Source: Agrypnia vestita
Lineage: Eukaryota; Arthropoda; Insecta; Trichoptera; Phryganeidae
Direction of reading: 5' to 3'
Assembly (NCBI GenBank): GCA_016648135.1
Contig: JADDOH010004260.1
Span: 166,371-230,370, forward strand
DNA length: 64,000 nt
The position numbers were made by a program, and so were the translations under genes. The stretch's first letter is position 1. Each line of letters begins with the position of its first letter. This document shows positions 1-11,020 of this stretch, piece after piece. The notes below the pieces were generated by a model. That model worked only from the letters and a program-made list of their open reading frames with translations, was not told the DNA's origin and did no database searches.

Positions 1-80
1 CAAAGTTTTTTGACGGCAAGCCGGCAAGCAAGCAAGCAGACGCCACGAGTTAATATAAAGGGAGTAATAAGTTTAGAATT
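1..80. repeat. Dispersed repeat fragment, matches 54306-54380
   Basis: The first 75 bases resemble 54306-54380: both read CAAAGTTTTTT, then a variable stretch, then AGACGCCACGAGTTAA and a GGAAGTAAT-like tail. The window edge truncates it, so neither boundary nor class can be given. The 54.3 kb copy lies just left of a long-TIR element, but this one does not. Confidence 0.5.
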
Positions 81-1145
81 CATTAGAAACAAAAGATGCA
101 TGAAGTGAAAATAAATATGAATTAAATTCAACCATTCCAAAAGGAGCATAAATTTGTCGCGTCATAATGATATTCAAATAATTTTATACTGATTAAACTG
201 AATTGATAGAAATATTCAAAAATTCCTCTGAAAGTAATATTAATAAATTAGTTTCAAAAACTAGATAGAAAGTGTCTTGTCAGATTTAAATTAAACTAAT
301 TAAAATGCAAACAAATTCAATCAATATGGCTTATTCCGTGATTTCATGCAAATTCGAGCGTTTTGGAAGAATGAAAAAAATGTTGGCTGTAATTATTATG
401 CAAATATCAACAAAGCTGTTAACAGATAACTTCAATGTAAAAGGCACTCATTTCACTCAATTACTTTCAGAGAAAAATGCATTTAAAATGCATCAATGGA
501 ACGTAATGAAATGCAAGCGGGTGTTAATGAAATCATTGTGGAAGGTGATAAATAGGTACTTGGACATGCAATGTATTTCAAATTTACAATATAATAAAAG
601 CGACATGAAATAAAAATATTATAAACAAATACAAATTATTTAAAGAACTAAGGAAATAAATCTTACATTTGACTTGTATGAAAACGAAAATATTTTTAAT
701 ATTTGATATAAATTACTGTAATGATAGTCCAACGTTTAACAAAAAAAAATTACATATTGAAAATATTTAAATATTTAAATAAAAGCTATCTTTGAAATCA
801 TTTATCTCCATAAATATATTAGGTCCGAATATTTTTAATAATTAGACATTGTTGTTGGAACGTTTACAACTCATAATAAAGGTAGGAATCTACCAGTAAA
901 GTATTGTGGACTAGCTCCGTTCAACCTTGTATATACAACTATTTTTTATTTTTATTTTAATTATTTTAAAAAAATGGGGATGCATGTGTGTAATACATTC
1001 TACAACGCTTATGCTATGAACATGGGATAACTTGCTAGTTTCATGGATGATGCTTTTACCCCTAACCAGTTAACTAGTGTTTAGTACCTACTAAATAAAT
1101 ATAAAAATTAAAACAATATTAAAAATGTACGAATATCATTTGAAT
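81..1145. other. A/T-rich DNA, no gene
   Basis: No coding signal is convincing. A 102-codon open frame at 305-613 (+) has skewed Lys/Met/Asn composition with no domain and is best read as chance. Bases 691-740 match 47821-47870 (ATTTGATATAAATTACT followed by GATAGTCNAACGTTT), so part of this stretch is a dispersed repeat. Confidence 0.5.
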
Positions 1146-1192
1146 ATCTTTGAGGAAATAAATATGCGGCTCATATTTATTTCCTCGAAGAT
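1146..1192. repeat. 47-bp foldback hairpin
   Basis: Two 21-base arms (1146-1166 and 1172-1192) are complementary at 20 positions, the remaining one being a G-T pair, around the loop CGGCT. As RNA it would be a continuous stem. No homologous copy was noticed elsewhere in the window. It could be a tiny foldback element or a small-RNA precursor; nothing shows expression. Confidence 0.7.
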
Positions 1193-1884
1193 TCTACATA
1201 GATCTTATACATGTCGTACTAAAATGTATTCGTAAATAAAGTTAGGTAAGTATTAAATATCACATGTAAGGAGAAGCCGTGTGGCTAAGGGCCGGTTGTT
1301 TGATCAGAAGTAAGTAATACTAATGTGTTTTCCACTAATCAAACTGTCTGTTTTCGTAAAAATCTTTTTTTTTGCTAAACTGTACAATTACCAATGATCA
1401 AAAATAAAGCACTATAAGTTTATTTTTGGAGACAAATTTTAAAGGTAACTTATTCATTTCACAGTGAGTATTTTGTCATTTGCCATTGAAATGTTAATTA
1501 GATATATTGTTACTAGTGTTCATTTTTTTTTACTGGTGTTCATTTTTTAATGAAACAATACACCTTCCTAAGACTTCCTCTCTAAAAAAATATATAAATT
1601 GTACCCACTGTCCTTTTTTAAACTGAATATCGTACAAGTGAGTCGTCGAGTAGCAAAACCTACCTAACTACCATTTTATTTATTTTTAGATTTGAATGTA
1701 AATGATATATCCATTTATTTTAGTCAATTATAACAAATATCAATTTAAAGTCATTGCTTATTAAAAATCAGCTTGAGTTTCAAATCATACCTATATCCAA
1801 ATTGTTTAATAAAAAATTCAAAAACATTTAATAATATTTAACACGCTTAAGTTACTGAGAACTTATTTCACTACATCCCTGAAA
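1193..1884. other. A/T-rich DNA, nothing recognised
   Basis: Both strands are full of stops. No repeat match or domain was seen apart from scattered T and A runs. Confidence 0.5.
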
Positions 1885-1935
1885 ATGCATTGGTCTTGTG
1901 GTTAGGACACTCGCCTCGTGATCCAAAGGTTTTAT
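1885..1935 (+). mobile_element. SINE-2 head fragment (tRNA-derived)
   Basis: TTGGTCTTGTGGTTAGGACACTCGCC-like sequence, ending in CTCGTGATCCAAA, matches the head of the SINE at 16660-16808 (minus). It holds an A-box-like segment but stops before the B box, so it is a truncated or decayed copy. Confidence 0.55.
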
Positions 1936-3060
1936 TTTAAATTCTTATTCCTTTACTTTTAATTACATCTTATTCACGTTATAAAAAAGATTTAAAAGAG
2001 TTTTCTTTAAGTTTTCAAAAAATTGTTCATGGCGTCCGGTTAGTTTTGATATTCAACTACAAATGTTTATATATTTGTAGGCATGTATTACACAGGCTAT
2101 TTGAATAATATAAAATAATAATTTAATTCAGTATACGTGACAATATGTAGTGCTGAAAAATCGATTTTAGTAATAGATATATGTACCTTGTACTGTAATC
2201 GTAAAATTTTATATATTATTTTACTCTAAATTTATTTATGAAAATGTATTAAAATAATTTTAATATGTATTTTAAAGAAGAAGTCAAATCTCATTCTTGT
2301 CCTACTATGGACGTGCGGTATTATGCCTGACTTTTCGGCTAGAAAAGATAATATATTAAAATTTATCTTTTAAATCTGCGAATGCAAATTGTACACATGT
2401 TGAATTAACAATAAATGAAAATAAATCGAACTTATCGTGGGTAAACGTCGAATATATAAATAATAATATGCATGGTATTCTCTCACATCTTTTCACATTC
2501 GAAATTGACACAATAAACATGAATTTAAAAAATCTAAATCAAATATATATTTCAAAATGATTAGCTTGTTATAAAGATATTCTCATTACTGGTATCTTAC
2601 TTCTTCACCGTACTTTTTATTGATTTGGTCTTGTCTGTAAATGCATAAATATTTGCATACGCCCAATCGTGTCGTATATATTGAATGTTTTATAAAAATA
2701 TTTATTTTATTTTACCAAAAAATATATTAAAAATAATGTTCTTAATTATTCTTTAAAAAACATCGTTTACATAAATACATTTCCTAAAAACCCAAATAAA
2801 ACTAAATATTCTATCTTATATAAAAAAAATTCCTCGCCAGGCTTGATGACACCTCATAATTTTGTCTCGCAAAATCTGACTCAAGCTTAATTTTTTTCTA
2901 AATATCCATTTACGGAATTAAGCAACGTGTAATATTTTACAAAATCACAAAAATAGAAAAGAAATCGTCGACGAAAGATAATTAAAACGATATCTATAAT
3001 GAGCATGCTAATTAAACAAATAAATAACCCAGAATTAAGTGAGTCGGACACACCTTGCTA
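1936..3060. other. A/T-rich DNA, nothing recognised
   Basis: No open frame of note, no structured RNA and no repeat match was found in this stretch. Confidence 0.5.
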
Positions 3061-3115
3061 TAAACACAACACCTTCGCGGTCCAAAGCAGCCGATCCCAC
3101 TAATTTTAGTCTCAT

Positions 3116-3216
3116 TATAAAAGGGGGCCTCTCGCCCGGGTCGGGCCCCCCGGGGGGCGCCCTATGGGGGCACCAGGTGTCCGCTAGGGCCCCCGTAGAG
3201 CCCCACTAAATAAGGG
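3116..3216. repeat. Abrupt GC-rich tract with G/C runs
   Basis: In a background of mostly A/T, about 90 bases become very GC-rich, with runs of five or six C or G and several CpGs. Parts are self-complementary (GGGGGC near 3162 with GCCCCC near 3188). The sharp edges suggest an insertion, perhaps a GC-rich retroelement end, but no family was recognised. Confidence 0.6.
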
Positions 3217-4195
3217 AAGTTAATAAATTAGGAGACCTCAACGCCTCTATTATAACACGTCGAAATGCATCCAGATATTGAAATAAAATACAATATGGTT
3301 TACGGACACAAGTAAAAAGGAATTTCGTCGTATTCATTTATTTACTCAATTGAAATTCATTATAGATTTTGTTTTTTATAAAGTGTCTTAAATTAACAGG
3401 TGTCACAGTGATGTCTTTAGATGGATAGAATGAACAATCGTAAATCGTTTTTAAATTCCTTAATAAATTGATATTGACAACACATATTTTACATTTGTTA
3501 GTAGTCTTCTATGCTTGCATGTTTTTATAGAATGTCATTCGAAAAATTTTATTTCAAAAAAATACTTTTTATAAAAAAATAACAGTAGATTTTTTAACAC
3601 CCTCAATACTTATGCGTTAACAGTATGTAGAATACAATCTACTAATATGTTACAAACAATATTCGAATGTTGTTATCCTTAAAACTCAAAGGTTTATTTT
3701 AAAATACCTAATACAAACCGACAAATATCAGTCAATACAATATCCGATGAAATAACGCGTTAACATAGTTCAACTGATTTTGTTAAATTGAAAATGAATG
3801 ATAATTATATTGTCAACCGGAATACCTACGTATCTCTCCCAATTGTTAGTCAATAACTGACATCCCTGATAACAGACAAGTGAAGCAAAATCACGCGTAA
3901 AAACGTGCATCTGATGATTAAAAACATTTTCTCCTTCTTATTTTTCATGTGGTGTCTTCAGGACCAAGTAGTGCAATGCTGATTTATTTATCCCGTGCAA
4001 AATTTACAATATCTCTGATATTTGGACTTCGAGCCACTTTTTAAGATTACGGATCCAAGATAACTTCTTTCTACCAGTCCTATGTACTTCTATATTCCCC
4101 TACATAATGAATTGTATAGGTTAAAGGTAAGCCGTCGAGAGATTTTATATAACTCATGTGATAAAATATATTTACCTCTCATATCTCTCAGAAGA
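3217..4195. other. A/T-rich DNA, nothing recognised
   Basis: No coding or structural signal was found between the GC-rich tract and the SINE. Confidence 0.5.
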
Positions 4196-4376
4196 CGGCG
4201 GCCCTCGTAGCCCAGTGGGCATGACATTGCCTTTCCATACCAATCCGGGTTCAATTCCCGGTGAGGTCACAATTAATCTATGTGATTTACACATCACAAA
4301 ATACCCAAGCCTGGGTATTTTGTGATGTGTTTCGCTTCTTTCATTGGGTCTATTGGCCTGTTGAAGCGACAAAAAG
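4196..4376 (+). mobile_element. SINE-1, tRNA-derived, with inserted hairpin
   Basis: The head (4198-4270) is tRNA-like, with an A box TAGCCCAGTGGG and a B box GGTTCAATTCC, the internal RNA polymerase III promoter of tRNA-derived SINEs. A body AATTAATCTATGTGATTTA follows, then a tail whose ends CGCTTC and GAAGCG pair. The copy at 12232-12367 has the same head, body and tail. This copy carries an extra 19-bp-stem hairpin (4289-4330) between body and tail. The minus-strand open frame over it is an artefact. Confidence 0.8.
4289..4330. repeat. Perfect 19-bp-stem hairpin inside SINE-1
   Basis: Arms 4289-4307 and 4312-4330 are exact reverse complements around the loop AGCC. The sister SINE at 12.3 kb lacks this block at the same point, so it is either an insertion or a local inverted duplication of the body. 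Confidence 0.85.
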
Positions 4377-4380
4377 ACAG

Positions 4381-4872
4381 ATGATAACAGAGTGAGATGA
4401 TCACACCAAAGCTAATCCCGGTTAAATCATAAAAGATTTTTTCCATTGCGGAAAATGTGGCCGAGGTATACAAAATTCCTTCCCTTGGTAGTTGTTATTA
4501 ATTTTAATGACTTATTTATATATCTTAGCACCTCTTCTTTAATAATCTGATCAGATTAATTAAGTAAATTAAATATATTCGGCTCAGTTCTTGGGTTAAC
4601 AAAGAACGCACATTTGTTTACCTAATACATAATACTTTTATTTCTAGGAACCCACCGTTATTTCAGTTGTAATTGGATTAAGTAGTTGAGTGCCCATTGT
4701 TATTTGCATTGTTATTTAAAACTGAAATTAATTACCTGGGTAACTACAGTTGGGTACTTGAATTGAAATAAAAGCTTGTCATTAAATGCGCTTCAATGGA
4801 TTTAATCGCAAATATTCTACTAAATTGAACGGACTTTTTAAAAATTAACATTAATAAGATTTAAGAGATGAT
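4381..4872. other. A/T-rich DNA, nothing recognised
   Basis: No gene or repeat was identified between the SINE and the short TIR element. Confidence 0.45.
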
Positions 4873-5028
4873 CAGTGAATGGAGGCCCACCGTATTTCTA
4901 GGACCGTTTTATGAGTGAAATCTTCCATATCGGTCCCACTCATACGTCACCAGGTTGATAATAATTTTTGCTCTATATCACGTAAATGGGGACCCGGCAA
5001 GGAGAGGCCCGCAAAAGTCCATTCACTG
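4873..5028. mobile_element. Short TIR element (MITE-like), 156 bp
   Basis: The ends are 11-bp inverted repeats: CAGTGAATGGA at 4873-4883 and TCCATTCACTG at 5018-5028. There is no coding capacity. The left-end motif GATCAGTGAA plus CCCACC recurs at about 5198-5220, and a weaker version at about 5905-5932, so the family is dispersed locally. No clear target duplication was found, so the superfamily is open. Confidence 0.5.
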
Positions 5029-5239
5029 TCCCTCTCCCACTCTAAGAAACTGTTTAATAAATGAAAAATATATCAAATAATACACAAAAATCAAAAGAAA
5101 CATAGTAATGGAGATGATAAAATAATCTTAAAATAATAGAGAGAAAATTTAGAGTTATAAGGTAAACCAAAGAAATATAGCAACAAAAGATAATAGATCA
5201 GTGAAGTGGGACCCACCACCGACCCAGGGTCGTTCTCCC

Positions 5240-5297
5240 GCGAAAGTGTAGGGCCGATACGGGAGTAAAAGCTCCCGTATCGGCCCTACACTTTCGC
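5240..5297. repeat. Perfect 26-bp-stem, 6-base-loop hairpin
   Basis: Arms 5240-5265 and 5272-5297 are exact reverse complements around TAAAAG. The stem is GC-rich (it contains GTAGGGCCGATACGGGAG) within A/T-rich DNA and shows no mutation between the arms. Exact pairing implies recent origin, gene conversion or selection. It sits just after a GATCAGTGAA...CCCACC repeat start and may be that element's palindrome. Confidence 0.95.
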
Positions 5298-5309
5298 CAT
5301 CAAGAGTGA

Positions 5310-5700
5310 CATTGTTTTAATGCTAAAACAGTTTCCTCGCTACGCCGTTGACGAAGCAGAAGTACTCGTGCTGGCTGGATAGTTTTATTTGATTTTTTTC
5401 CGCCGGCAGTTGATTTCTGGACTGCAAGTCCGTTGCTTTTTTGTGTTGGGAATTGTTTTCTTTCTCTTTTACCCTAAGGGGAGTGCCGTTTTCATAGTTT
5501 CCCTGTTCCCACGGTGCAACCTTCCATTATCTATATTTATATATTTTTTTATTACTTTTAGCGTTATTTTTCGTGATATCGCTTTTGGTATCTTTCATAT
5601 TTTGTTTTAATGATATTCATGGTTTGTTATATTCTTTTCTTTGTTTTTCCTCTGCATTTATTTATATTACGTTGTTTTGTATAATTATTTTATATTGTAT
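5310..5700. other. T-rich DNA, no supported gene
   Basis: A 73-codon open frame (5389-5610, +) is very rich in Phe and Ile because the DNA is T-rich. It has no domain and is not called a gene. Confidence 0.5.
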
Positions 5701-5708
5701 ATAATTGT

Positions 5709-5820
5709 ATAATTATAATTAATATAAATTAATAAGTGGTTTAAACAAAGTTAATTTATATTAATTATAATTATGTTACCACAAAATAAATTTGCTACAT
5801 TTGAAGAAGAAATTCTATAA
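5709..5820 (+). mobile_element. Penelope-like terminal repeat, family C
   Basis: AAGTGGTTTAAACAAAG, then a TTATGTTACCACAAAATAA-like segment and TTTGAAGAAGAAA match, in either orientation, repeats at 30904-31182, 43620-43735, 60095-60228 and 62712-62789. Here two 24-base arms (5709-5732 and 5751-5774) are exact inverted copies. Other family members adjoin GIY-YIG coding sequence and hammerhead-like motifs, which is why this is assigned to a Penelope-like element. No coding part remains. Confidence 0.55.
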
Positions 5821-5824
5821 TTAT

Positions 5825-6480
5825 TTATATTACGTTGTTATATTTTGTGGTCATATTTTGTGATTTTGTTTTGTGCTTTGATATTTTCTTTCAAATAAAT
5901 TAAGAGATGACCAGGAAAATACCCACCACACGAGTTGACATCATGCAATTCTTATGTGACTATCAATCTAAAATTAATCACCTGCTTACATTTAGATTAT
6001 TTTTTAGAATGCAACCCCAGGATATTTTCTTATCTGAGTATAAAAAATCCAACCAAATGACAGTGCAATTGTAATTGATAATAAATTAAAATATTTTTTA
6101 TTTTCGATCTACGATTCTTTGAATCCCGAATCCACTGAAAGGAGAGGACTCGTCGAAAGTAGAAAATGTTTTTTTACCTTTAACCTCCAAATCTATTTTG
6201 AATAAATAGATGTTGCGGTAGGTACTCGATAATGGATCCGTAGTAGCGAGACTTTTGGCCAGTACCGCCTAACGATTTGTGAACATCGATTGCCTTCCAG
6301 AATCAATGGCGAATCCTTTCTGCCTGTCACTGTCCTGACATCTATTGTCCGGCAGCTGAAGGAAACTTCTTTGCCGTTCACATCTCAGCAGGACTCCGGC
6401 AGATGAAATTTTGAGTTGAAAAGTTTTTACAGGAGTGTATTTAGAAATTTAGAAATAGATTAATTCAGAATTCAATTTTA
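5825..6480. other. Intergenic DNA, nothing recognised
   Basis: A 62-codon minus frame at 6193-6381 has no domain. The sequence is slightly less A/T-rich than its neighbours but no element was recognised. Confidence 0.4.
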
Positions 6481-6488
6481 AGATATAT

Positions 6489-6765
6489 TATAGATGTCTC
6501 ATAGAGACTATTTTTTTATTACTTATGGGAAAGTAGTTATGAAAGTTTTTTTGGGTGTTCATAGGGCTTAATCGTACCGCTGGCTTAAGCGATCATTTTA
6601 CACAATATACGTTAATGAATTGCACCCATGATGGACTATCACATATCACATCTATCAAAATTTTGGAAGTTGTATATATGTTTAATTTGCGCACCTTGTT
6701 TCACATGTAAGTTGTATTTACTACCGCCACCTGTGGTTGAAATTGTTCATTCCCATAAACCAGTA
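6489..6765 (+). mobile_element. Long-TIR repeat family, left arm
   Basis: TATAGATGTCTCATAGAGAC, then TGTTCATAGGGCTTA, GCTGGCTTAAG and CACCTGTGGTTGAAA-like sequence, is shared with 54421-55050. Shorter matches occur at 20.3, 20.9, 55.7, 56.6, 60.97 and 61.4 kb. Three of those loci show the sequence as inverted ends of one element. Here only the left part was found. There is no coding sequence. Confidence 0.6.
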
Positions 6766-7280
6766 GAGATGTCAAGTTGGTATTGGACTCAAAATTAAAC
6801 GCGCAATAAACGTGCGTAAATTAAATAACCTAACCTAAACTAATAATAATTGTTGTTGATCGTTTTACAATATACCTTTTGTAGAAAAAAAATGTGTTTT
6901 TTTAGATCGAATTGCTCTAAATATTTTACTTTTTATATACATGTATTATATTTCGAATTGCTACAGTAAAAAAACTGAGGATAATGATGTAACATGCGTA
7001 TTTGGTACATAAATAATTTTAAATATATAACTATATGTATATAATTGATAAAAATATATATGAATTCAAAAATAACGCAAATTATAAGAATTCATTTACT
7101 TTTTAAATTCGCCCTTAGTCAAAAAAACATAGTATGTAATGATGCAATTCTTTTGTATATTTAAAAGCTTCACATTTTCGTTGTAAGAATTTTACGATAA
7201 AGATTACGATATTTTAAGATCTACGATCTATTCTCCTATACTTTCCCTTTTATAGTCTGTACAATGTGTACGATATAATT
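6766..7280. other. A/T-rich DNA, nothing recognised
   Basis: No coding or repeat signal was found up to the start of the Penelope-like fragment. Confidence 0.45.
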
Positions 7281-7321
7281 ATGGATATTTTATACGAACC
7301 GTATGTTTTTTCCGAGAAACG

Positions 7322-7367
7322 ATCTTCGAAGTTTCGTTGAAGTCGTATTCAACGTCATCAGGAGAAC
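7322..7367 (-). ncRNA. Hammerhead-like motif, decayed (family A)
   Basis: On the minus strand, just after the GIY-YIG stop, CTGATGA is followed by one C, the stem GTTGAA/TTCAAC with loop TACGAC, then GAAAC. The next bases are TTC, where the related copy at 61659-61702 has the GTC cleavage triplet, and helix I is partly lost (TTCTC facing GAAGA). The fold is homologous but probably inactive. Confidence 0.6.
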
Positions 7368-7400
7368 GACCTGTACCCGCGGAGATATAAGGCGGACTGA

Positions 7401-7850
7401 TTAATGATTCCGACGGCGTAAATTATATGCACTTTGTTGCGGAGTGTTCACTTCTTCTACGATAGAAGTCGCCAATGTGCAATATGTACTGATTACGTCG
7501 GCGGACTTTTCAGCGACGTCTCTCAAAGGTTGAATTAAAGTCGTGAGAACAGGGCCCCAAATACTTAACAGTTTGTAACTGTCATCTCTATTAAAATTGG
7601 GATGTTTGTATATTTCGATGGACTCCCTCACTATTCTGGGTATATGGCGCGGTTCTGTTGATAAGATTTTAGTCTTGTCAAATCTGATGAAGTGACAGAG
7701 ATTCCCTTTGGATGCATGTTCACAGATCGCCGATATATTGGAGTTGTTATTTGTAATTGCTCCAATATGTTCCTTCAAACGTATAGCAATATTGCGTTAG
7801 GTTCGTCCTATGTAGAACGCTCCACAATCGCATGGCACTCTGTATACACC
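7401..7850 (-). pseudogene. Penelope-like element, GIY-YIG endonuclease tail, family A
   Basis: Read leftward from 7850, the frame gives GVYRVPCDCGAFYIGRT, a stop (TAA at 7797-7799), then RNIAIRLKEHIGAI and a tail with HIPRIVRESIEIYKH and SYKLLSIWGPVLTTL. GVY...YIG followed by an Arg and a LKEH segment fits the GIY-YIG nuclease found at the C-terminus of Penelope-like reverse transcriptases. The RT part itself is not recognisable upstream. The tail is shared with the oppositely oriented fragment at 8166-8425 and with 61557-61620. It is a 5'-truncated, disrupted copy. Confidence 0.75.
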
Positions 7851-8165
7851 GATTTATATATGATTCAGGCATTTGCGACGCGAATTTCGATACTATATAA
7901 TAAATATTATTCTAAGATAAAAAAAATCGCTTGCACGAAAAAATTATGGATGTCAATGTTGGCGGGAGTTGGAACTCTATATCTTCGCTGCCTACTCGCG
8001 AGAAAACGGCGTGTTGGTAAGTTAATTTTGAAATCCTCAATGATTGAATGAAAAACATCACAAATAGAACATTTTAATTGAAAAAAAGTTTATATCAAAG
8101 AGTTACGGTCTTTGGACATATTTATGTGTTAAATAAAATGGATATTTTATACGAACAAATCTCGA

Positions 8166-8425
8166 AGTTTCGCCATATACCTATATTAGTGAGAGAGTCC
8201 ATTGAAATGTACAAACATCATAATTTCAATAGAGACGACAGTTACAAACTATTAAGTATTTGGCGCCCTGTTCTCACGACTTTGATTCCATCTTTAAGAG
8301 ACATCGCAGAAAAGCCCGAAGATGTGACTAGTACATATTGCACACTGACGACCTCTATCGTAGAAGGAGTGAACACGTGGAGGTTTCACTATGATGCATA
8401 TAATTTACGACCTCGGAAGAAATAA
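8166..8425 (+). pseudogene. Penelope-like protein C-terminal tail, family A
   Basis: The frame reads FRHIPILVRESIEMYKHHNF, NRDDSYKLLSIWRPVLTTLI, SLRDIAEKPEDV and ends in YNLRPRKK before a stop at 8423-8425. It is collinear with the tail of the minus-strand copy at 7401-7850. The GIY-YIG core is missing: the coding sequence begins inside the inverted terminal repeat. The open frame extends to an ATG at 8078, but that part is not element protein. Confidence 0.65.
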
Positions 8426-8461
8426 TCAGTTCGCCCCAAAAGATGCTCACTGTGATAGGAC

Positions 8462-8507
8462 GCTCTCCTGATGATGCTGAATAAGACTTCAACGAAACGT
8501 CGAGATT
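8462..8507 (+). ncRNA. Hammerhead-like motif, family A
   Basis: CTGATGA, a weakened stem (CTGAA with TTCAA), GAAAC and the triplet GTC are all present. Helix I keeps four pairs (CTCTC with GAGAT). The invariant core and cleavage triplet are intact but helix II is weaker than in the 61.66 kb copy. It lies about 40 bases after the stop of the endonuclease tail. Confidence 0.6.
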
Positions 8508-8575
8508 TGCTTCTCAATAAAGAATACGGTTCATATAAAATATCCGTTTTACTTAACACATAAAAAAGTATATTG

Positions 8576-10990
8576 TTGAATTGATTTATATGAAGCATTT
8601 CTAATAACAGATATATGATTTATTCACGTGAGTTTTTTATACGTAAGTCTTCAATCGACCTTTAAAAATTCCAAATGCGACACTGCACACAGTCGACACC
8701 AGTCCTACGATTGAAACTTGTGCAACTGGAAAATGCTTTGTTAAATACTTCATTCAGAGCCGATCGCATTCGTACCCCGCGGTTCGTATCGATGGGAGAT
8801 ATCCATTACTTACTCGGCCGCGACCGGGATAGACCAAGGAGCATTTCACGTCAGGGAAGAATAGGAAGTTCTGGGATTTTCGATTGGGAATACTGGATAA
8901 AAAACTCCGAATCTAGTTAATTCATATAATTGAAACGCCGTTAAAAACGCCGGCTGGATATTGCGTCGAATCGAAATTAATTGAAGTTTTTTGAATATTT
9001 TTATTTCGATTACGTAAATGGATAAACTCCCACTTGAATTAATGATCCGATATGGTGAAATGCTTTACATTAAATCAGCAGAATTGAAATGTTTCTGCTG
9101 AAAAAGAAGATGAAAATATTTTATTTAAGACTTGTTAATTGCAATAAATTTACATCAAATTATTTCCAAAAATAAATTAACTTACTCGATTATTATCTTA
9201 TACCTTTTTTAAGTTTGAGAAGAATAATTTAACCTAACCTTACCAATAGGCAAGTAAGACAAAATCTTAAGGCGGCATATTCAAGGACGCCAATTTTGGG
9301 ATTAATATAAACAAATAAATAAATAAATCTAATTAACGTCTTTATTTTATTTTAAAAATTTATGAATTATTGCTTAAACACCAATACGAAGGAACGCAAG
9401 AAATCTAAAATATATTCGTAAGCTGAAACTCAAAATAAACAGCTTGATTTTGTGAGACACCAAGTCTTCCCGTCATTGCAGAAATGCTCAGCGTGCTTTG
9501 AAAAAATATTAAGAATATTGCTGTAACATCTACAGCGCATCTTCACTCATCTAAGTAAACCCATGTAATATTTTTATCGTAAATTTGCACCTATTTGACG
9601 CTATTTCTTGTATGGCTTCACTTGTAAGTGGGTATGTCAGCGAGGAATCTTGTAATCAATATTTGACCCACTCCTGATCAACAATTGCTCTGAAATTTGA
9701 CAGGGAGTCGTATTCTTAATGACATAACATGAATCATTCATTAATTTTACAAAATCAGTTTGATTATTTAAAAAAAGATTTTAATGCTGGCGTCTTATTT
9801 TATCGGATATTTCACATGCCGAGCATATCTTTCGGTTTTTATTAGGTATTTTAAAAGTGAAGTTAGATTTTCGAGGTTAATAAAATAGATTTACGATAGA
9901 TTGTATTCTATCGTAAATTTTATTGTACAAAAAATTGAAGTTAGTTAAATCAAAAATTCCAATAGTTTTCATTTAGTTTTATTAATATCAACTAAGTGAA
10001 TTTAGAATTAACACAAGATTAAATCGACGTAGTTCTGAAGAAAGCATCCAACCCAAAAAACATGGACCGAATTTCCATAAAATGTAATACTACATCTATG
10101 TAGCACCACTATTCCTATTTAGGTATAAAATTTTATACTTAACTTCCACTTAATATTTTTAAAAATACAGCCCTTCGCAAAGTTAAAAAAGAATGCTATA
10201 AAAATGTACTTTTAAAATGAGAACAATGTTTTTTGGTTACATATTTCATAGAGAACATGAATATGTCTAGCAATTTATAAATACCTACTTGTAGTTTTAT
10301 AACAATTTGTAACTATTATATTTAAATCATATTACATTGTTTCTCCGCTGAGCATGAGAATTACTCCTTCACATTGTCAGTTGAATAATTTTTTTAATTG
10401 CCTTAAGATGTTATGTAATTATATCATTAACAATATCTGGATTACTTGGTCAAGTCGTCTTCTATTTCTTTGAAACATATTGTTAAATTGCACAATTACG
10501 TGTTTCGAAAGTAATATATTACTGCATAACGTATTCTACGTTACCTGGGTACCTACTTAACTACTGGGATTGAAAAATGACAGCTCAATTTACACTTCCA
10601 ATACATCACGCACGGACATTAATCGCTTTGTTATGTAATCCAAATTTGAAGCAATGGTGAACAAAACGACACGGAGCATGTAATTTGCAGATTGACGAAA
10701 GCATTTATTTTATAAAGCCGACCAATTTTAAATTAAGCGACAGTAATTGTGGACATGCTTGAATACGGTGACTCAGAAAACTAAAGGGTGGCCCAACGGA
10801 TATACCGGATTTAATTTTAAAATGAAATACAGTACATAACTATTTTTTTGAACAGGTTTTTTTGATTTATAAATGGACGTGTTGCCATTAAATATGAAAC
10901 ATGGTATTTTATAGACCTTGGTCTTCATAAAATCCTAGCGCGGCGGCCAGTTAAGGCCAGCATTTCTGGAAATCACACAATCAGGAAAAT
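8576..10990. other. Intergenic DNA, no supported gene
   Basis: An 81-codon frame at 8675-8920 (+) lies in a locally GC-richer patch and is Arg/Ser-rich without a recognised domain; it is not called. An imperfect hairpin lies at about 9878-9923 (ATTTACGATAGA with TCTATCGTAAAT). Otherwise A/T-rich sequence with no element recognised. Confidence 0.45.
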
Positions 10991-11020
10991 GTTGTCATAT
11001 CAAATCGATGGTTTTTATTA

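Larger units (their letters stand above)
8119..8575 (+). mobile_element. Penelope-like fragment, family A, with inverted ends
   Basis: The left end (8119-8176) contains TGTGTTAAATAAAATGGATA and CTCGAAGTTTCG. The right end (8497-8575) contains the reverse complement of both, so the fragment is bounded by imperfect inverted terminal repeats, as in many Penelope-like copies. Between them lie the endonuclease tail and a hammerhead-like motif. It faces the copy at 7281-7850. Confidence 0.65.

Noticed and set aside
305..613. 102-codon plus-strand frame
   Set aside because: Composition follows the A/T bias and no domain or family was recognised.
8675..8920. 81-codon Arg/Ser-rich frame
   Set aside because: The patch is GC-richer, but no domain, conserved motif or splice context could be seen.
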